Source: Onchidella celtica (taxonomy: Eukaryota > Mollusca > Gastropoda > Systellommatophora > Onchidiidae). From it: DNA of 64,000 nt. How positions within the stretch are numbered: position 1 is the stretch's first letter; each line of letters begins with the position of its first letter. The stretch spans positions 57,743,478-57,807,477 of the forward strand of contig OZ007571.1 in the NCBI GenBank assembly GCA_963931925.1, read 5' to 3'. Made by a program: the position numbers and the translations under genes. The notes beneath the pieces were generated by a model. The model searched no databases. It saw nothing but the letters and a program-made list of their open reading frames with translations, and was not told where the DNA came from. Below, one piece after another: positions 1 through 12,500 of this stretch.

Positions 1-594
1 TTGCCTGATGGAAACAACAGTTTAGCTCTGGTACACTTTGAAACGGCACCCACCTGAGCTTCACCATGGTAACGCGAACTACAATCGGTTTCAGAAAGAT
101 TCAAAACACATAATTGACTCATTTTATTTCTTTAGTCAGTGTCAAGGAGAAGAAGAAGAAGATGATAATGATGAGGAAGAAAGTGAATAACAACAACATA
201 ACAATCATAACAATTTAAGATTAACAATATTAACAAACAATGAGAAAGATACTCTAGAGCCTAAGTATTAAAACCCTTCTGTAAATGACAAAATATTATT
301 TAAATAGTTGTTGATTTTATAAAGGAAATTTCTTATTGGATTTTTAGAAGGTAGAGTAAGGGAGGGGTATGTGCCAGTCAAACCCTCGAGCCCTGGTTTA
401 CCCATGTCTGTTCTAGGGCGAGCCCATTCTGCCATGGCTACAACAAAACAACAGCTGCAATGACATAAATTGTATGATACTTGAGTCTGTGAGTTCTTCT
501 ATTTCAGTTTTAGAGATGAAAAGCAAAAACTTGATTCTGGACGTGTCAATTTCAGAAACTTACTTTTGAAATGAAACAATTCGCAAATACTTAC

Positions 595-3500
595 TTGGTC
601 CTAGGGCATAAAATGCTATGATCATCAAAGCGATAACAATATTCACGTATTTCAAGGCGTCCAGCTCTTCCTGCAATATGACCAAAAAAAAAAAAAAAAG
701 TGCAATGCAGTACGGAGAGTTGTACATGTATTAAAATTTACTGTTGGGATTATAAGATACGACCGAAGATAGAGGCAAATTAATTTGTGGATGTCTGATC
801 CTCTCTTATTTTTGAGTATCCCTTCACCCTTTTTATAAGCGGCATTCACATAATGCTTTGATAATAATTTATGGCTGGCCTACTGCCTTATAGGTAGTGT
901 TGAAGAGGAGAAACTTCCCAACTTTCTGAGGGAGAATATTATTTTAGTGACTATGACTATTTATTACAGCAAGGTAGCTGTCACAGCACTCATCGATAAG
1001 GTGCATTAAGTCATGTATCATCTGTGGAAGCAACATATGCCTGCATTGCCGTGTGACCAGCTGTGCGCCGTTCATGCATGAGACCACAGGCATTACTAAG
1101 AGATCTAAAAGTAATAATGAACGGTATGGAATAATATGAAGAAAAATGAAGTGATAATGAAATTTGTTCATTCAGAAATGTGAGAGAACAATTGATAGTG
1201 AAAAGCAACTATAACTGCAATGAAAGACAAAAGTTTGTTTGAGAAATAACAGTCCATACTGCTCTATTAACATCACAATGATGATACTTTTCACGACAAA
1301 CTAAAAGAATCCAACTATTATGAAGGAAAAAAAAGGGAAAGGGGGCTGGGTGAGCAAATGCCTAATTTTTTTCTTTTTTCAATTTGAGAGATATTAATCT
1401 AAAATTATATTTTCACACAAAGTGTTTCTGTAACAGTATGTTTGTTCCAGTAGTCTTGGTTTATGGGGAGTCAGTCTTACTGCCATACACCTCCCCAATA
1501 CCAAAGATAATAGATACATTAATGAGACATTTCCTTCTTCGCGTCTCTAAAAAAGAAAATGTACACACATCGGGGTCTGGGCTCATGGCGCATTGCATGA
1601 AAAGAGTGCTTGACATAATGATAAATTAATGATGCAGATATTGTTATAGTGCTAAGTACTGTGATTCAAACAAAAAAAAGTCGGACTTTGCCTAAAGCGA
1701 TTGAAGTTATAATTACAAATAGGCGACTTCAATCAAGGCATACAGTGATAGATGACCAGTGAAAAAAATTCAGTAATTTCCCAATATTGGCTTTGTAAAA
1801 TACGGCATTGTTCAGATTTCCGCACATTCGCCGCTAGGTGGCGTTGCGAAATCGGTGCACGCTAAGCGCACTAGGTGTCTCGTCTTATTTATCATCGTCT
1901 TTGCCAATAGTCAGCATCTGTCCATCTCTTAATACGGTTTGTCCTATCGCACGTGCTTGTTGTTATCGATAGCTCCTGTTTCCAGCCAGAAGAAGCTCAG
2001 CATGGCCAACATGCGTACTGTCGGTTTGATTGCAGCCCGGTGACAACAAATACAAGTTACTTGTACATATTCCTCAAAAACTGATTATTTAATTGAAGAG
2101 GTGAGATAAAGATAAGATCTGTCGCTTTTTGAATTTGGAACAATTCGTCGTGCTTTACATTTAATCAAACGCTATGTCCGAGAAGTTCAAATTCAGATTT
2201 ATTCAGATGAAGCTCTTTCCCGGAGATGTGAAAGAAAAGCTACACAAAATGCCAACGAAAATGTATACAGTGTTGTATGGTCCAGGTGCCCCGAGCATAA
2301 ATTCTATACTCGGCGTAGAGTTGAAGTTTGTGTCCGGCTCGCTAAGAGAATTCTTTTTCATTGATTTTCTCAAAACTGATACTTTCAGCAGAAAAATCCT
2401 TATAACTTTTTTATGTTCTGTCCAAATAAGCTGAAATTTGCACATGTTTTTTTCAATGTCTATCACATATTTGTATTGAGCAAAACTGCAATATTTCTAT
2501 TAATATTTGTTTTATTATTATTTGGATGAAGAAACATTAATAAAAAAATAAATTGTAAATATCAGCAAGTTGTTCCAGTGATTATGAGAAACAGAATAAA
2601 TGAATTTCAAAATCCTTCAATACAAAGATTTATGCATGTCCTGAATTAACACATGCCAAGTTTCAGAACAACTGATAAAATAACAAAGAAAAGTAAAAAA
2701 AGAAATGCTTGATAAAAATCCGATTTGGCGACCAATGTTATTACACTATAAATGAAAATATATTCTGTCCATTTATCATGTCACAGCAACCCAATGGGCG
2801 TAACTGTGAAGTAAAATTGTAAAACATTTTGATAAAGAAATAGTGAAATCGTGTTTTTTTGTTTGTGCGTTGTCCATGCCCTCAATTGATTTTGCTTGCA
2901 TTCCTCCGAGTATATTTTGAAACTCAGCTGATGTAAATTCAGGCTACAATTTTAGTGTGTCCTAGTCTTGATTGAAATGAGTGTCAGCAAGCGAAAAACC
3001 AACATTATCTGGCACAATATATCGTGGTAAATAATAATACTGATAAATTACATAACTGATATAGCTCTTCAACCTGTAATACGCTTCCCACGCTTTAAGC
3101 GCTTCACAGTAATTCTACCACTCACAATAAATTCACAAGTACAATAACATACTAAACATAATGCCAACGGCCAGAAACAGGTGTGGTTGCATTCCTTCAA
3201 TCAAGAGCTATGGTGATATTTCCTGCATTCACGCAATCTATTTGCCAGTTGTTTTTTCATGAAAAAATTTTAATATTAATTTTAATCTTAGCTAGACTGT
3301 TGCTGAAGACTGTTTTTTGTGTCCCGAAAGTCTGGGTCTATCAGTTAAAAATGTATTTTAAAGTTTTATGACAGTAAATGCTTAAATTGACGACACCGTG
3401 TCATCTGTGTGTACTCTGAAAACAAGAACGATGCCACCTTCCATTAATAATTTCGAAGCCATCTCGGATCTAAAATAAAAAATAAAAAAAAAATCAATTT

Positions 3501-6500
3501 TCATGTAAAGAAAAATTTCCATGGATATAGACTTGTGTGTCACGAGTGGAGTGAGTGCAATTAAGGGGATTGCTACAGAGCGGGTGTAGAATAAGAAGAG
3601 CTCACGACAGACGGATAGGAAAAGACGTGAAAGGGGAAGAGTAAAAATAACTCATGCAGACAAGTGGGAAAAGCGTGCGTGTATGAGTGGTGTGGAAGTC
3701 TGAATGAGGCGAAAGCGCTGGATTACTATCACTGCAAGTTAGAAGGTCCTACGGATCGGACCTGTGAATAAGAGCCCATCGGGCGGACATAAAGGGAAGC
3801 AGTCGAGAAGACTAGTGAGAGTCTTTCCAGTTATGACTGGTATGTAGAACGTTGATTGATTATTATGATTGATGTATTATATTATATTCGTCTATTACCA
3901 TGATGTGAATAAGTATATGTGAGGAGTGTGGAAGTCCTTGATATTGAATATAGCAATGTGCGCCATGAGCGATAGATGAAAGTGAGTTCATGGATCTGTA
4001 GCGCGAGTGAGTAGTGTGTACTCCGATGGAGGTGTGTTACCGTAAGATGTGTGGTGAGTGAAAGGTGAACTAGTGTGTGTACGTTTCATGGGTTGTAAGG
4101 AGAGGTGGAGTGAATAGAAATGGTAGGGTATTATACCAATGTAATATTATTCTTGTAGGTGTCGGGGACGGGCCGCAGAGCCACCTCGATGAGCACAGGG
4201 GATAGGCCAGCATAGGGCCGGAGGCCACACATAGGCCAGAAGTGAGGCTGTCAGTGCAGGACAGTAGAGGCACATAAAGTCGTGGCAGTCAGGCCACGGA
4301 CAGGGACGTAGATATGAGAGTGATTGAGATACTATATTGTTGCCATGTTGATAGGCTAGTGAACTGATACTATGTTGTTGCCATGTTGATGGCTATGGAA
4401 ATAATAATGTGTTATTGCCCTGCTGAGGTGCGAGGGGAATGCTAAGGTGTATGACAATAGGAAGGTGATATTGAGAGACTGCGGTGCCAGTAAATTATTA
4501 ATGTGCTATTAAGACCCTGAGGGGAGAGGCTGAGGCCGAAGTGCCTTTAGGAGTAACTACCGGATTGTGGATCCGAGGGAGAGTGTGTGTGAGAATAAGG
4601 CCGTTGTACGGCAGTGCATTTCAATAATATAATGTATGTAATTGCGCTATTATATGTATAATTATGTTTAATAAATGTGTGAGTCTGATGGGTTGTTCTG
4701 TTAAGTGTTAAACTTGTTTGTTCGTGATTGTTGTCCTGTCATACTTATTACATCTCCCAGTCTGGGATTTGTGACACTGGGGGCTCGTCCGTTGTGACAC
4801 TGGGGGCTCGTCCAATTTCGTAGTATTTAGTTAGTAGTTAGTGGGCATTTGTTACTTTAGTCCTTGTCCACGTAGTACTTATCTTGTGGTAGGAATTTGT
4901 GCTGTCTTTGTTCGTTGAATGAATGGAAATTTCATGATGATATGATTTATGTATATTGATGAATATGTATTGATGCATGTATTGCTAGGAATAGGTATTA
5001 ATGTGTATTTAAACTTTCCAGAGTGTGTGCGTGCAGCCTGAGGAGACGAGCAGCCAGAGCTCCGATTAAAGGGAGAAGTTTTACTCAAAATTTCAAAAGT
5101 TAAGTGAAGCTGAAATTTTGTGCCCTGGATTGTGGGCTGTTCCTTTAATCTGTCTTTTTCGCTGTTTTTGCTGTTTTTGTTGTCGTTATAGGTTATACGG
5201 GCGGTGGCGCGGGTTTGCTGTGGTGAGCGTAGTTTGTCCTCTTCGGGAGGTGGGCTAAATTTGGAACTTCGTTCATCACAGCGAACAGTTCTATAGGGAC
5301 CTGTATTTTTGTTTAGATTGTAGCGTTCCATCTTCCTCGTTGTTTTAAGAAGACGTTTCTCTTGTCCTTCTCCTCCCTATCTATAGATACGTTCTTTTTT
5401 TTCAGACTCTGTTCTTGTTCGTACCGTGTAGTGTAATCGGCGTAGTTAGGTTGCATTCTTTTTTCCATTATATTTTCTTTTTTAGGTCTTTGTCCAAGTC
5501 TGGTTCGTTGTCCTTGACGTACTTGTGGTCCTTCTACTGTATTTCTTCATTCTTGTCGTTTCTATTTTCTTTTATAATTAATAGTGCATACATTTTGTAG
5601 ATATAGAATTAGTTTTGCTGTAAAGGTAAATTTCTGAATTGTATTCTGAATTGGGTATTGTTATATCTGGTGTGATCTCAGGTCTCTGGTCGTGTTGCTA
5701 GTGATCATACCGACAGGGTAGCCGTTTTCATAGTATACATACCATAACCATAAATCTGTGAAATGGCGGAACTCCAACAGCTAATGAAGTTGGGTAAGGA
5801 ACTTGGCCTGGAGGGAGAGGAGCTACGCGGCTGGATCAAAGAACAGCAGGCGGATTTGCGCGATGAGCGTGCTAAGGATAGAGAGCGAGAAAAAGAGGCT
5901 AAGGCTCAGGAGCAGGAGAGAGAGGCTAAGGATAAGGAAGAGGAAAGAGAGTTTAAGTTAAAGGAGTTAGAGGCTAAGCAACAGGAAAGAGAGGCTAAGG
6001 CTCAGGAGCAGGAGAGGGAGTTAAAGTTAAGGGAGATAGAAGCTAGGGATAACCAACAGGAGAGAGAGACGCGAATGAGAATCGCGGAGTTGGAAAGCCA
6101 AAAGAATGCGCCAACGGAAGCAGTTGAGCGGCAGGTACACAATAAGGGTGGTGTTAGGATTAAGCTCCCTACGTTCGACGACCGGAAGGACGACATAGAC
6201 GCCTTCCTTTACAGGTTCGAACTGAACGCACAATTGCAATGGGGGGAAAATAAGGAATTATGGGCCACATACCTGGCATCGCTATTGCAGGGGCGAGCGT
6301 TAACCTACTTTAAAGAGCTACAGCGCGAAGACGTGCAAGATTACGATAAGCTGAAGGCTTTGCTGCTTCGCCGATTTGCGCGTACCGAGGAATATTTCCG
6401 GGAGCAGTTTAGGCGAGCACGTGCAGATACCAGGGAGGACTTTGCTGCCTTCGTCGCGAGACTAACGGAGTATTTCGCGAACTGGGTAGACTTGGCGCAT

Positions 6501-9500
6501 GTGGGCACGGATTTCGCTAAACTGAAAGACCTAATGATCCGTGACCAGCTGTACGCGTCGTGCCACAAAGATCTGGTGGCTTTCCTGAAAGAGAACGAAC
6601 CCGCGACGGTGCAGGAGGCATCTAAGTTGGCGGAGGCATACCGTACGGCGCATCCGTCCAAACCAGTCGCCAGGGCGTACGTCCAAGATGCTGGGTACGT
6701 CGCCGTTGTCGAGGGGTCGCCGGCAGGACTTAGGGACAGGTCGCGTCAGCGTGGTGCCTATAGCGGGCAAGCCCAGGGGCAGCGTATGGGCTATCACCAA
6801 TCACCGCCATATGGATCCGGTAAGTTTGACCGAGCAGGAGGGCTAGGTCGCGGTAATGGCCGGGGGCGATTTGTGACCTTTGCCGATGACCGACGGCATA
6901 GGGACTCTAGTTCCGGTCGCGATGGGTCACGGGGACCCAGGCCTAGTGCAGCACAGGGAGCGGAGTGTTGGATTTGCGGACGCGTGGGTCACTTTTCACG
7001 CGAGTGTAGAGCCGCGAAGTGTTGGAACTGCGGTAGAGCAGATCACATCAGCGTGAATTGCCCTGCAGGTAGGATAGCGGCGAACGCGGACAGTAGCTCC
7101 AGTCCATGTTCCCCAAATAAATTTCACCATGCGGCTGCGTGCGTTACATCGGACAACGGAGGCGGACAGTATTCTAAGTGTCCCAGTTGTGAGAAGTTAT
7201 TATCTTCCGGTGTTTTACCTTGTGGGAGAAAGATCCCCGTTATAAATTCATGTCATACAGGAGGTGGTCTTAGGGTTTATCCGGGGTTTGTTGGGGACGA
7301 ACCGGTCTCGGTTTTACGAGATACGGGATCTACCGTTGTGGGAGTGCATAGAGACTGCATTCGGGATTCACAGCTTACAGGTGAGACTGTCCCGTGCATC
7401 CAATTTTCGGGGGCCATTGAGAAATTACCCATGGCAAGAATAATGATAGATACACCTTTCCTTAGCGGGGAAGTCGAAGCAGTCGTTGGTTGTTTTCCAG
7501 GCGCCCAGCTCATCATTGGGAATGTATCACGGGTAGTTTCCCCTTCCGATGAGAACGTGCAAGCATGGTCGCAATCAAAAGGTATTGACTTTTGCGCCGC
7601 GGTCGAAACACGTCGACGGGTAGCTGATAAAGATAAGATTAGACCTTTGGCTACGCCAGCGGTCAACCTAGATATCACGCCAGAGCGCTTGGCGAGATTA
7701 CAAAGGGAGGACCCATCATTAAACCCATGTTTTGGGGAAGCGCGAACCGAGAAAACGAGGAGATATAAGAACGGGTCATCTTCTTTTTTTGTCCAGGGGG
7801 GCATTCTGTTCCGTATGTACGTCACAGTGGCTTCCGTTCAAAAGCAGGTCGTCGTGCCACGGTCGTTGATTGCTACAGTATTGCGTCTGGCCCATGATGT
7901 TCCATTAGCGGATCATATGGGAAGTGCTAGAACCAAGCAAAGAGTTCTGAAAAATTTTTATTGGCCGTCAGTATACAGAGATGTACGTTTATATTGTAAG
8001 ACGTGCAGTGCGTGCCAAAAGACGACGCATAAGGGTCGTACACCCCAGGCTCCTCTTCAAAAGATCCCCACGGTTTCGGAACCGGTTAAAAAGGTTTCGA
8101 TAGACCTTGTTGATTTAAGAGAAAGACTATCTTCAGCGCGCACTATAGCAGAAGAAGCTTCTGGCATCGCTTCGAAAAGAGCAAAAGACTATAAAGATAG
8201 AGGGTCCAAACTGAGAATTTTTAAGCAAGGAGACAAGGTCCTATTGTTGCTACCTACGGACCATAATAAGTTATTGATGACGTGGAAAGGTCCTTATGTT
8301 ATTGAGCGAATTGTTTCGAAGGTAGATTACGCTATCCACATTGATGGATCAGTTAAGGTTTTCCACGTTGATATGCTGCAGAGGTTTCATGAGAGACCAG
8401 AGTATCTGTATTCTCGTACTGGTGTTGAAGGACATACCTAATGTCGTGTCATTCTTTGATGATATAGCATGCCATACGTCGACATGGTCTGATCATATTC
8501 AGACACTAACAGTAATTTTTCAACGATTACGTCATTTTGGGTTAACTGCTAAACCCGCAAAGATGGATTTGGCATGTCCAGAGATAATATTCTTAGGACA
8601 TATTGTGGGTAGAGGTGTTCAGAGACCTGAAGAAACAAAAATTGACAAGTTAGTAGGGTTGCAAATCCCTAAAACAAAGAAACAAGTCAGAAGCTTAGTG
8701 GGAATTTTAAATTATTACAGAAAGTTCATTCCAAATTTTTCCTCCTTGTCATCTTCTCTTACTGACCTTACTAAGAAGGGACAACCCGATAAGGTCCAGT
8801 GGACGTCTGAATGTCAGACATCATTTGATAATTTGGTGACAGCATTATCATCGTCACCCATTCTGATATTACCCGATTTTCGATCTAATTTTATCCTCAG
8901 AACGGATGCGTCGGACTCTGGTGTCGGCGCTTGTCTTCTACAGGAGAAGAACGAATGTCTCCATCCTGTATGTTATGTCAGTAGGAAGTTATTGCAGAGA
9001 GAAAGAAAGTATTCTGTGATAGAGCATGAGTGTCTTGCCATTGTCTGGTCCGTCCAGAAACTAGGACGTTATCTCATGGGACGAGAATTTTGTATCCAGA
9101 CAGACCACAAACCACTGACATTTTTGTCGAAGAATCGTTCGTCCAGCCCACGCTTGTCTAGATGGGCATTGGCTTTACAGCCGTATACCTTCGTTATTCA
9201 ACCAATCCCAGGAACCAGCAATCATATCGCCGACTACCTTAGTCGAGCCTAGGGGAAGATTTCAGGAGCTTATACATCAGAGGACAGGAACATTGACAGG
9301 ATCTGTGTGAATGAGTCGACTTTAAAATATTGACATTATAAATATGATATGAAGAATGGTTGATAGGTTGACTGGTTTTTTGATTCTGTATTAAGTATTG
9401 TGATTAGTTAGCTATTCATGATGTGACACATATATGCATATTGCAGGCCATATTGGTCCCCATATTTTCCCCTGATTTCGGTATTCTATATACTAGGGGA

Positions 9501-12500
9501 ACTGCTAGGTCATTTTTCTAGTGTAGGTATTGCTCACGCTCACTCGTTGACAGTCATCTTGATGCGATTTGAAATTAATTGCATTAATTTTTTTGGGGTG
9601 GGGGATGATGTCACGAGTGGAGTGAGTGCAATTAAGGGGATTGCTACAGAGCGGGTGTAGAATAAGAAGAGCTCACGACAGACGGATAGGAAAAGACGTG
9701 AAAGGGGAAGAGTAAAAATAACTCATGCAGACAAGTGGGAAAAGCGTGCGTGTATGAGTGGTGTGGAAGTCTGAATGAGGCGAAAGCGCTGGATTACTAT
9801 CACTGCAAGTTAGAAGGTCCTACGGATCGGACCTGTGAATAAGAGCCCATCGGGCGGACATAAAGGGAAGCAGTCGAGAAGACTAGTGAGAGTCTTTCCA
9901 GTTATGACTGGTATGTAGAACGTTGATTGATTATTATGATTGATGTATTATATTATATTCGTCTATTACCATGATGTGAATAAGTATATGTGAGGAGTGT
10001 GGAAGTCCTTGATATTGAATATAGCAATGTGCGCCATGAGCGATAGATGAAAGTGAGTTCATGGATCTGTAGCGCGAGTGAGTAGTGTGTACTCCGATGG
10101 AGGTGTGTTACCGTAAGATGTGTGGTGAGTGAAAGGTGAACTAGTGTGTGTACGTTTCATGGGTTGTAAGGAGAGGTGGAGTGAATAGAAATGGTAGGGT
10201 ATTATACCAATGTAATATTATTCTTGTAGGTGTCGGGGACGGGCCGCAGAGCCACCTCGATGAGCACAGGGGATAGGCCAGCATAGGGCCGGAGGCCACA
10301 CATAGGCCAGAAGTGAGGCTGTCAGTGCAGGACAGTAGAGGCACATAAAGTCGTGGCAGTCAGGCCACGGACAGGGACGTAGATATGAGAGTGATTGAGA
10401 TACTATATTGTTGCCATGTTGATAGGCTAGTGAACTGATACTATGTTGTTGCCATGTTGATGGCTATGGAAATAATAATGTGTTATTGCCCTGCTGAGGT
10501 GCGAGGGGAATGCTAAGGTGTATGACAATAGGAAGGTGATATTGAGAGACTGCGGTGCCAGTAAATTATTAATGTGCTATTAAGACCCTGAGGGGAGAGG
10601 CTGAGGCCGAAGTGCCTTTAGGAGTAACTACCGGATTGTGGATCCGAGGGAGAGTGTGTGTGAGAATAAGGCCGTTGTACGGCAGTGCATTTCAATAATA
10701 TAATGTATGTAATTGCGCTATTATATGTATAATTATGTTTAATAAATGTGTGAGTCTGATGGGTTGTTCTGTTAAGTGTTAAACTTGTTTGTTCGTGATT
10801 GTTGTCCTGTCATACTTATTACATCTCCCAGTGAGGCTGAAATAGTGTCTCCGTTCATAAACCACCCTACACTCACCTGGAATACCCTGGTCAGGGCAAA
10901 GATGGCTGAACAGACGCCCATGCCTATAGTGCCCATCATAAACAACGTTTTGCGCCCAAACCGGGGCAGGAGAAATATGGCGATGATGTTGCCGATGAAG
11001 AAAGTTATTCCTGTGCCAGACGTAGCGTACCTGGATGCTTTCCCTGAGACTCCGGCGTCCTCAAAGAGTTCCGTCGAAAAGAAAAGTACCTGAAACAAAC
11101 ATAGGAGAAATGGACTAAATTTCACGGTAACAGGCTTACATTTGATTTTGATGCAAAGAGGATCAAATTTCCTGCCGGAGGGTTACCTTTTTTTTTTTGG
11201 CCGCTTGCCGAACCAGCGAAGATTTCAACTTTTTCAACGGGCTTTCAAAATGTTGCTTGCCTTTCTGTGAGAATTTACTCGTCTTTGATCCATCGCATAT
11301 TAAGAAAACCCAAATGTCATGAATAGGCTCGAAAACTACTTCGCGGATATTTCTGAAATTTGGCATGATGAAGTAAATTGCGGTTGCAGATCATTGTGGC
11401 TATATAATAGCATATAATTATGGGTCGTCGGGGGACATTTCGAAGAACAAGCAAAACATTTAACTGTTAACGCGACCGAGTTTTCTTTTTTTTTAAATGT
11501 GCTGCCAACGCTATACTCGCATCCGATTCGGCGTACTGTTCCGGCATTGAATTAATACACTGAAACTCCTATATGAGTGCTTTTGTACCTTTTTAGAGGT
11601 GAATTATTTCCCAAAGCATTAAAGCGTTTCGCTTGTCTTGGGATCTGCTTTCAAGGGTAGGCTATAATGCGTATTTACCGCCAATATGCTCGACAAGAAA
11701 CACATGTCTCTGTGTAGGCGATAATCTCAACATTTTAAAATATCTTTGACCGACTTACATCTTACATAACGAAATCAGAGCGCCCAATATGATATACTAC
11801 ACACACAAAAAAAATGTTAACAATTTAAATCATGCTTTTAAGTTACCGGGAAATTCCTTTAAAAATGCTTTTTACCGAAACCCTTGAATTTTATACTTGC
11901 ATATAAGTGATGATGAGTGAGTGAATGTGTCAGTATCTGGAAGCAAGACCCTGAGATTATTATCTCCATCCAAGGGGTAAGTATATTGTGCACTACACTG
12001 AAATTAAGCACCACAGTCCTCTTTCACCACGATGCTCTTCAAATCTGACATTTATTCCCATTTTGTGAGGACGTTAAACGCTATTTGATATACAGCTAGT
12101 GTATTTTAGTTTCATATTCATATTCTGCTACAATTTCTCATTTCTAGCATCCTTGTAATAAAATATTTTTAAAAAATAATATTTTTTCACAATTATATGA
12201 TAACAGTGAATTATTCAATTTCTGTATTCAGCCATTTACATCCATATCACAGCCAAGAAGAGAGATACCCGTGAAAAGTTTTCATTGTTGGTTGGGTCAG
12301 AACAAAGACAAATATTTAATGTGTTAACTTTTGTGGAGAATTATGATATAGCCATAAGAGAGTGTCTAGGTGACTGGAATCAAACAAGTAGATTCCTAAC
12401 TGTAGCGAACTCTTCAGAAAGTAGTATTGTATAGGGATAGTGGGCAGTTCATATTGAGTCTATATGTAAAGAGTTTATTGACGAATGAGAAATATAAATT

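Larger units (their letters stand above)
3538..10831 (+). mobile_element. Gmr1-like Ty3/Gypsy LTR retrotransposon, internally deleted
   Basis: Two long direct repeats (offset 6071 bp) flank gag, protease, an integrase zinc finger and C-terminus, then the second half of RT and RNase H. Integrase upstream of RT is the arrangement known for the Gmr1-like group of Gypsy elements, opposite to ordinary Gypsy. Two parts are missing: the integrase catalytic core (junction near 8112) and the RT fingers/palm blocks 1-4 (junction near 8430). The element therefore cannot supply complete enzymes. The LTR begins TGTCAC and the 5' copy ends GTGACA, a matching inverted pair. No clean target-site duplication is visible because the 3' LTR end is missing. 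It lies antisense in the SLC2 intron. Confidence 0.92.
671..10876 (-). other. Last visible intron of the SLC2 gene, carrying the Gypsy element
   Basis: Minus-strand donor GTGAG follows the codon for Q386 at 10877, and an acceptor AG precedes 670. The flanking peptides (TRVFQ and EELDALKYVN) join in phase 0 as in other GLUTs, so no exon appears to be missing between them. Of the 10.2 kb, 3538-10831 is the antisense retrotransposon. The remaining 2.9 kb (671-3537) shows no coding exon; it contains one dispersed repeat copy near 1735-1885 and AT-rich sequence. Confidence 0.8.

Noticed and set aside
361..445. Possible next SLC2 exon after 595
   Set aside because: A minus-strand AG precedes an open stretch, but the peptide (EWARPRTDMGK) does not resemble the expected helix 10-11 region with PWF and E/RPAA motifs.
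4070..4273. Minus-strand 67-codon frame, repeated identically at 10141-10344
   Set aside because: It is simply the same LTR sequence present twice; the peptide is low complexity with no family resemblance.
7277..7825. 182-codon minus-strand frame
   Set aside because: Shadow of the gag-protease-integrase frame on the opposite strand, without any recognisable domain.
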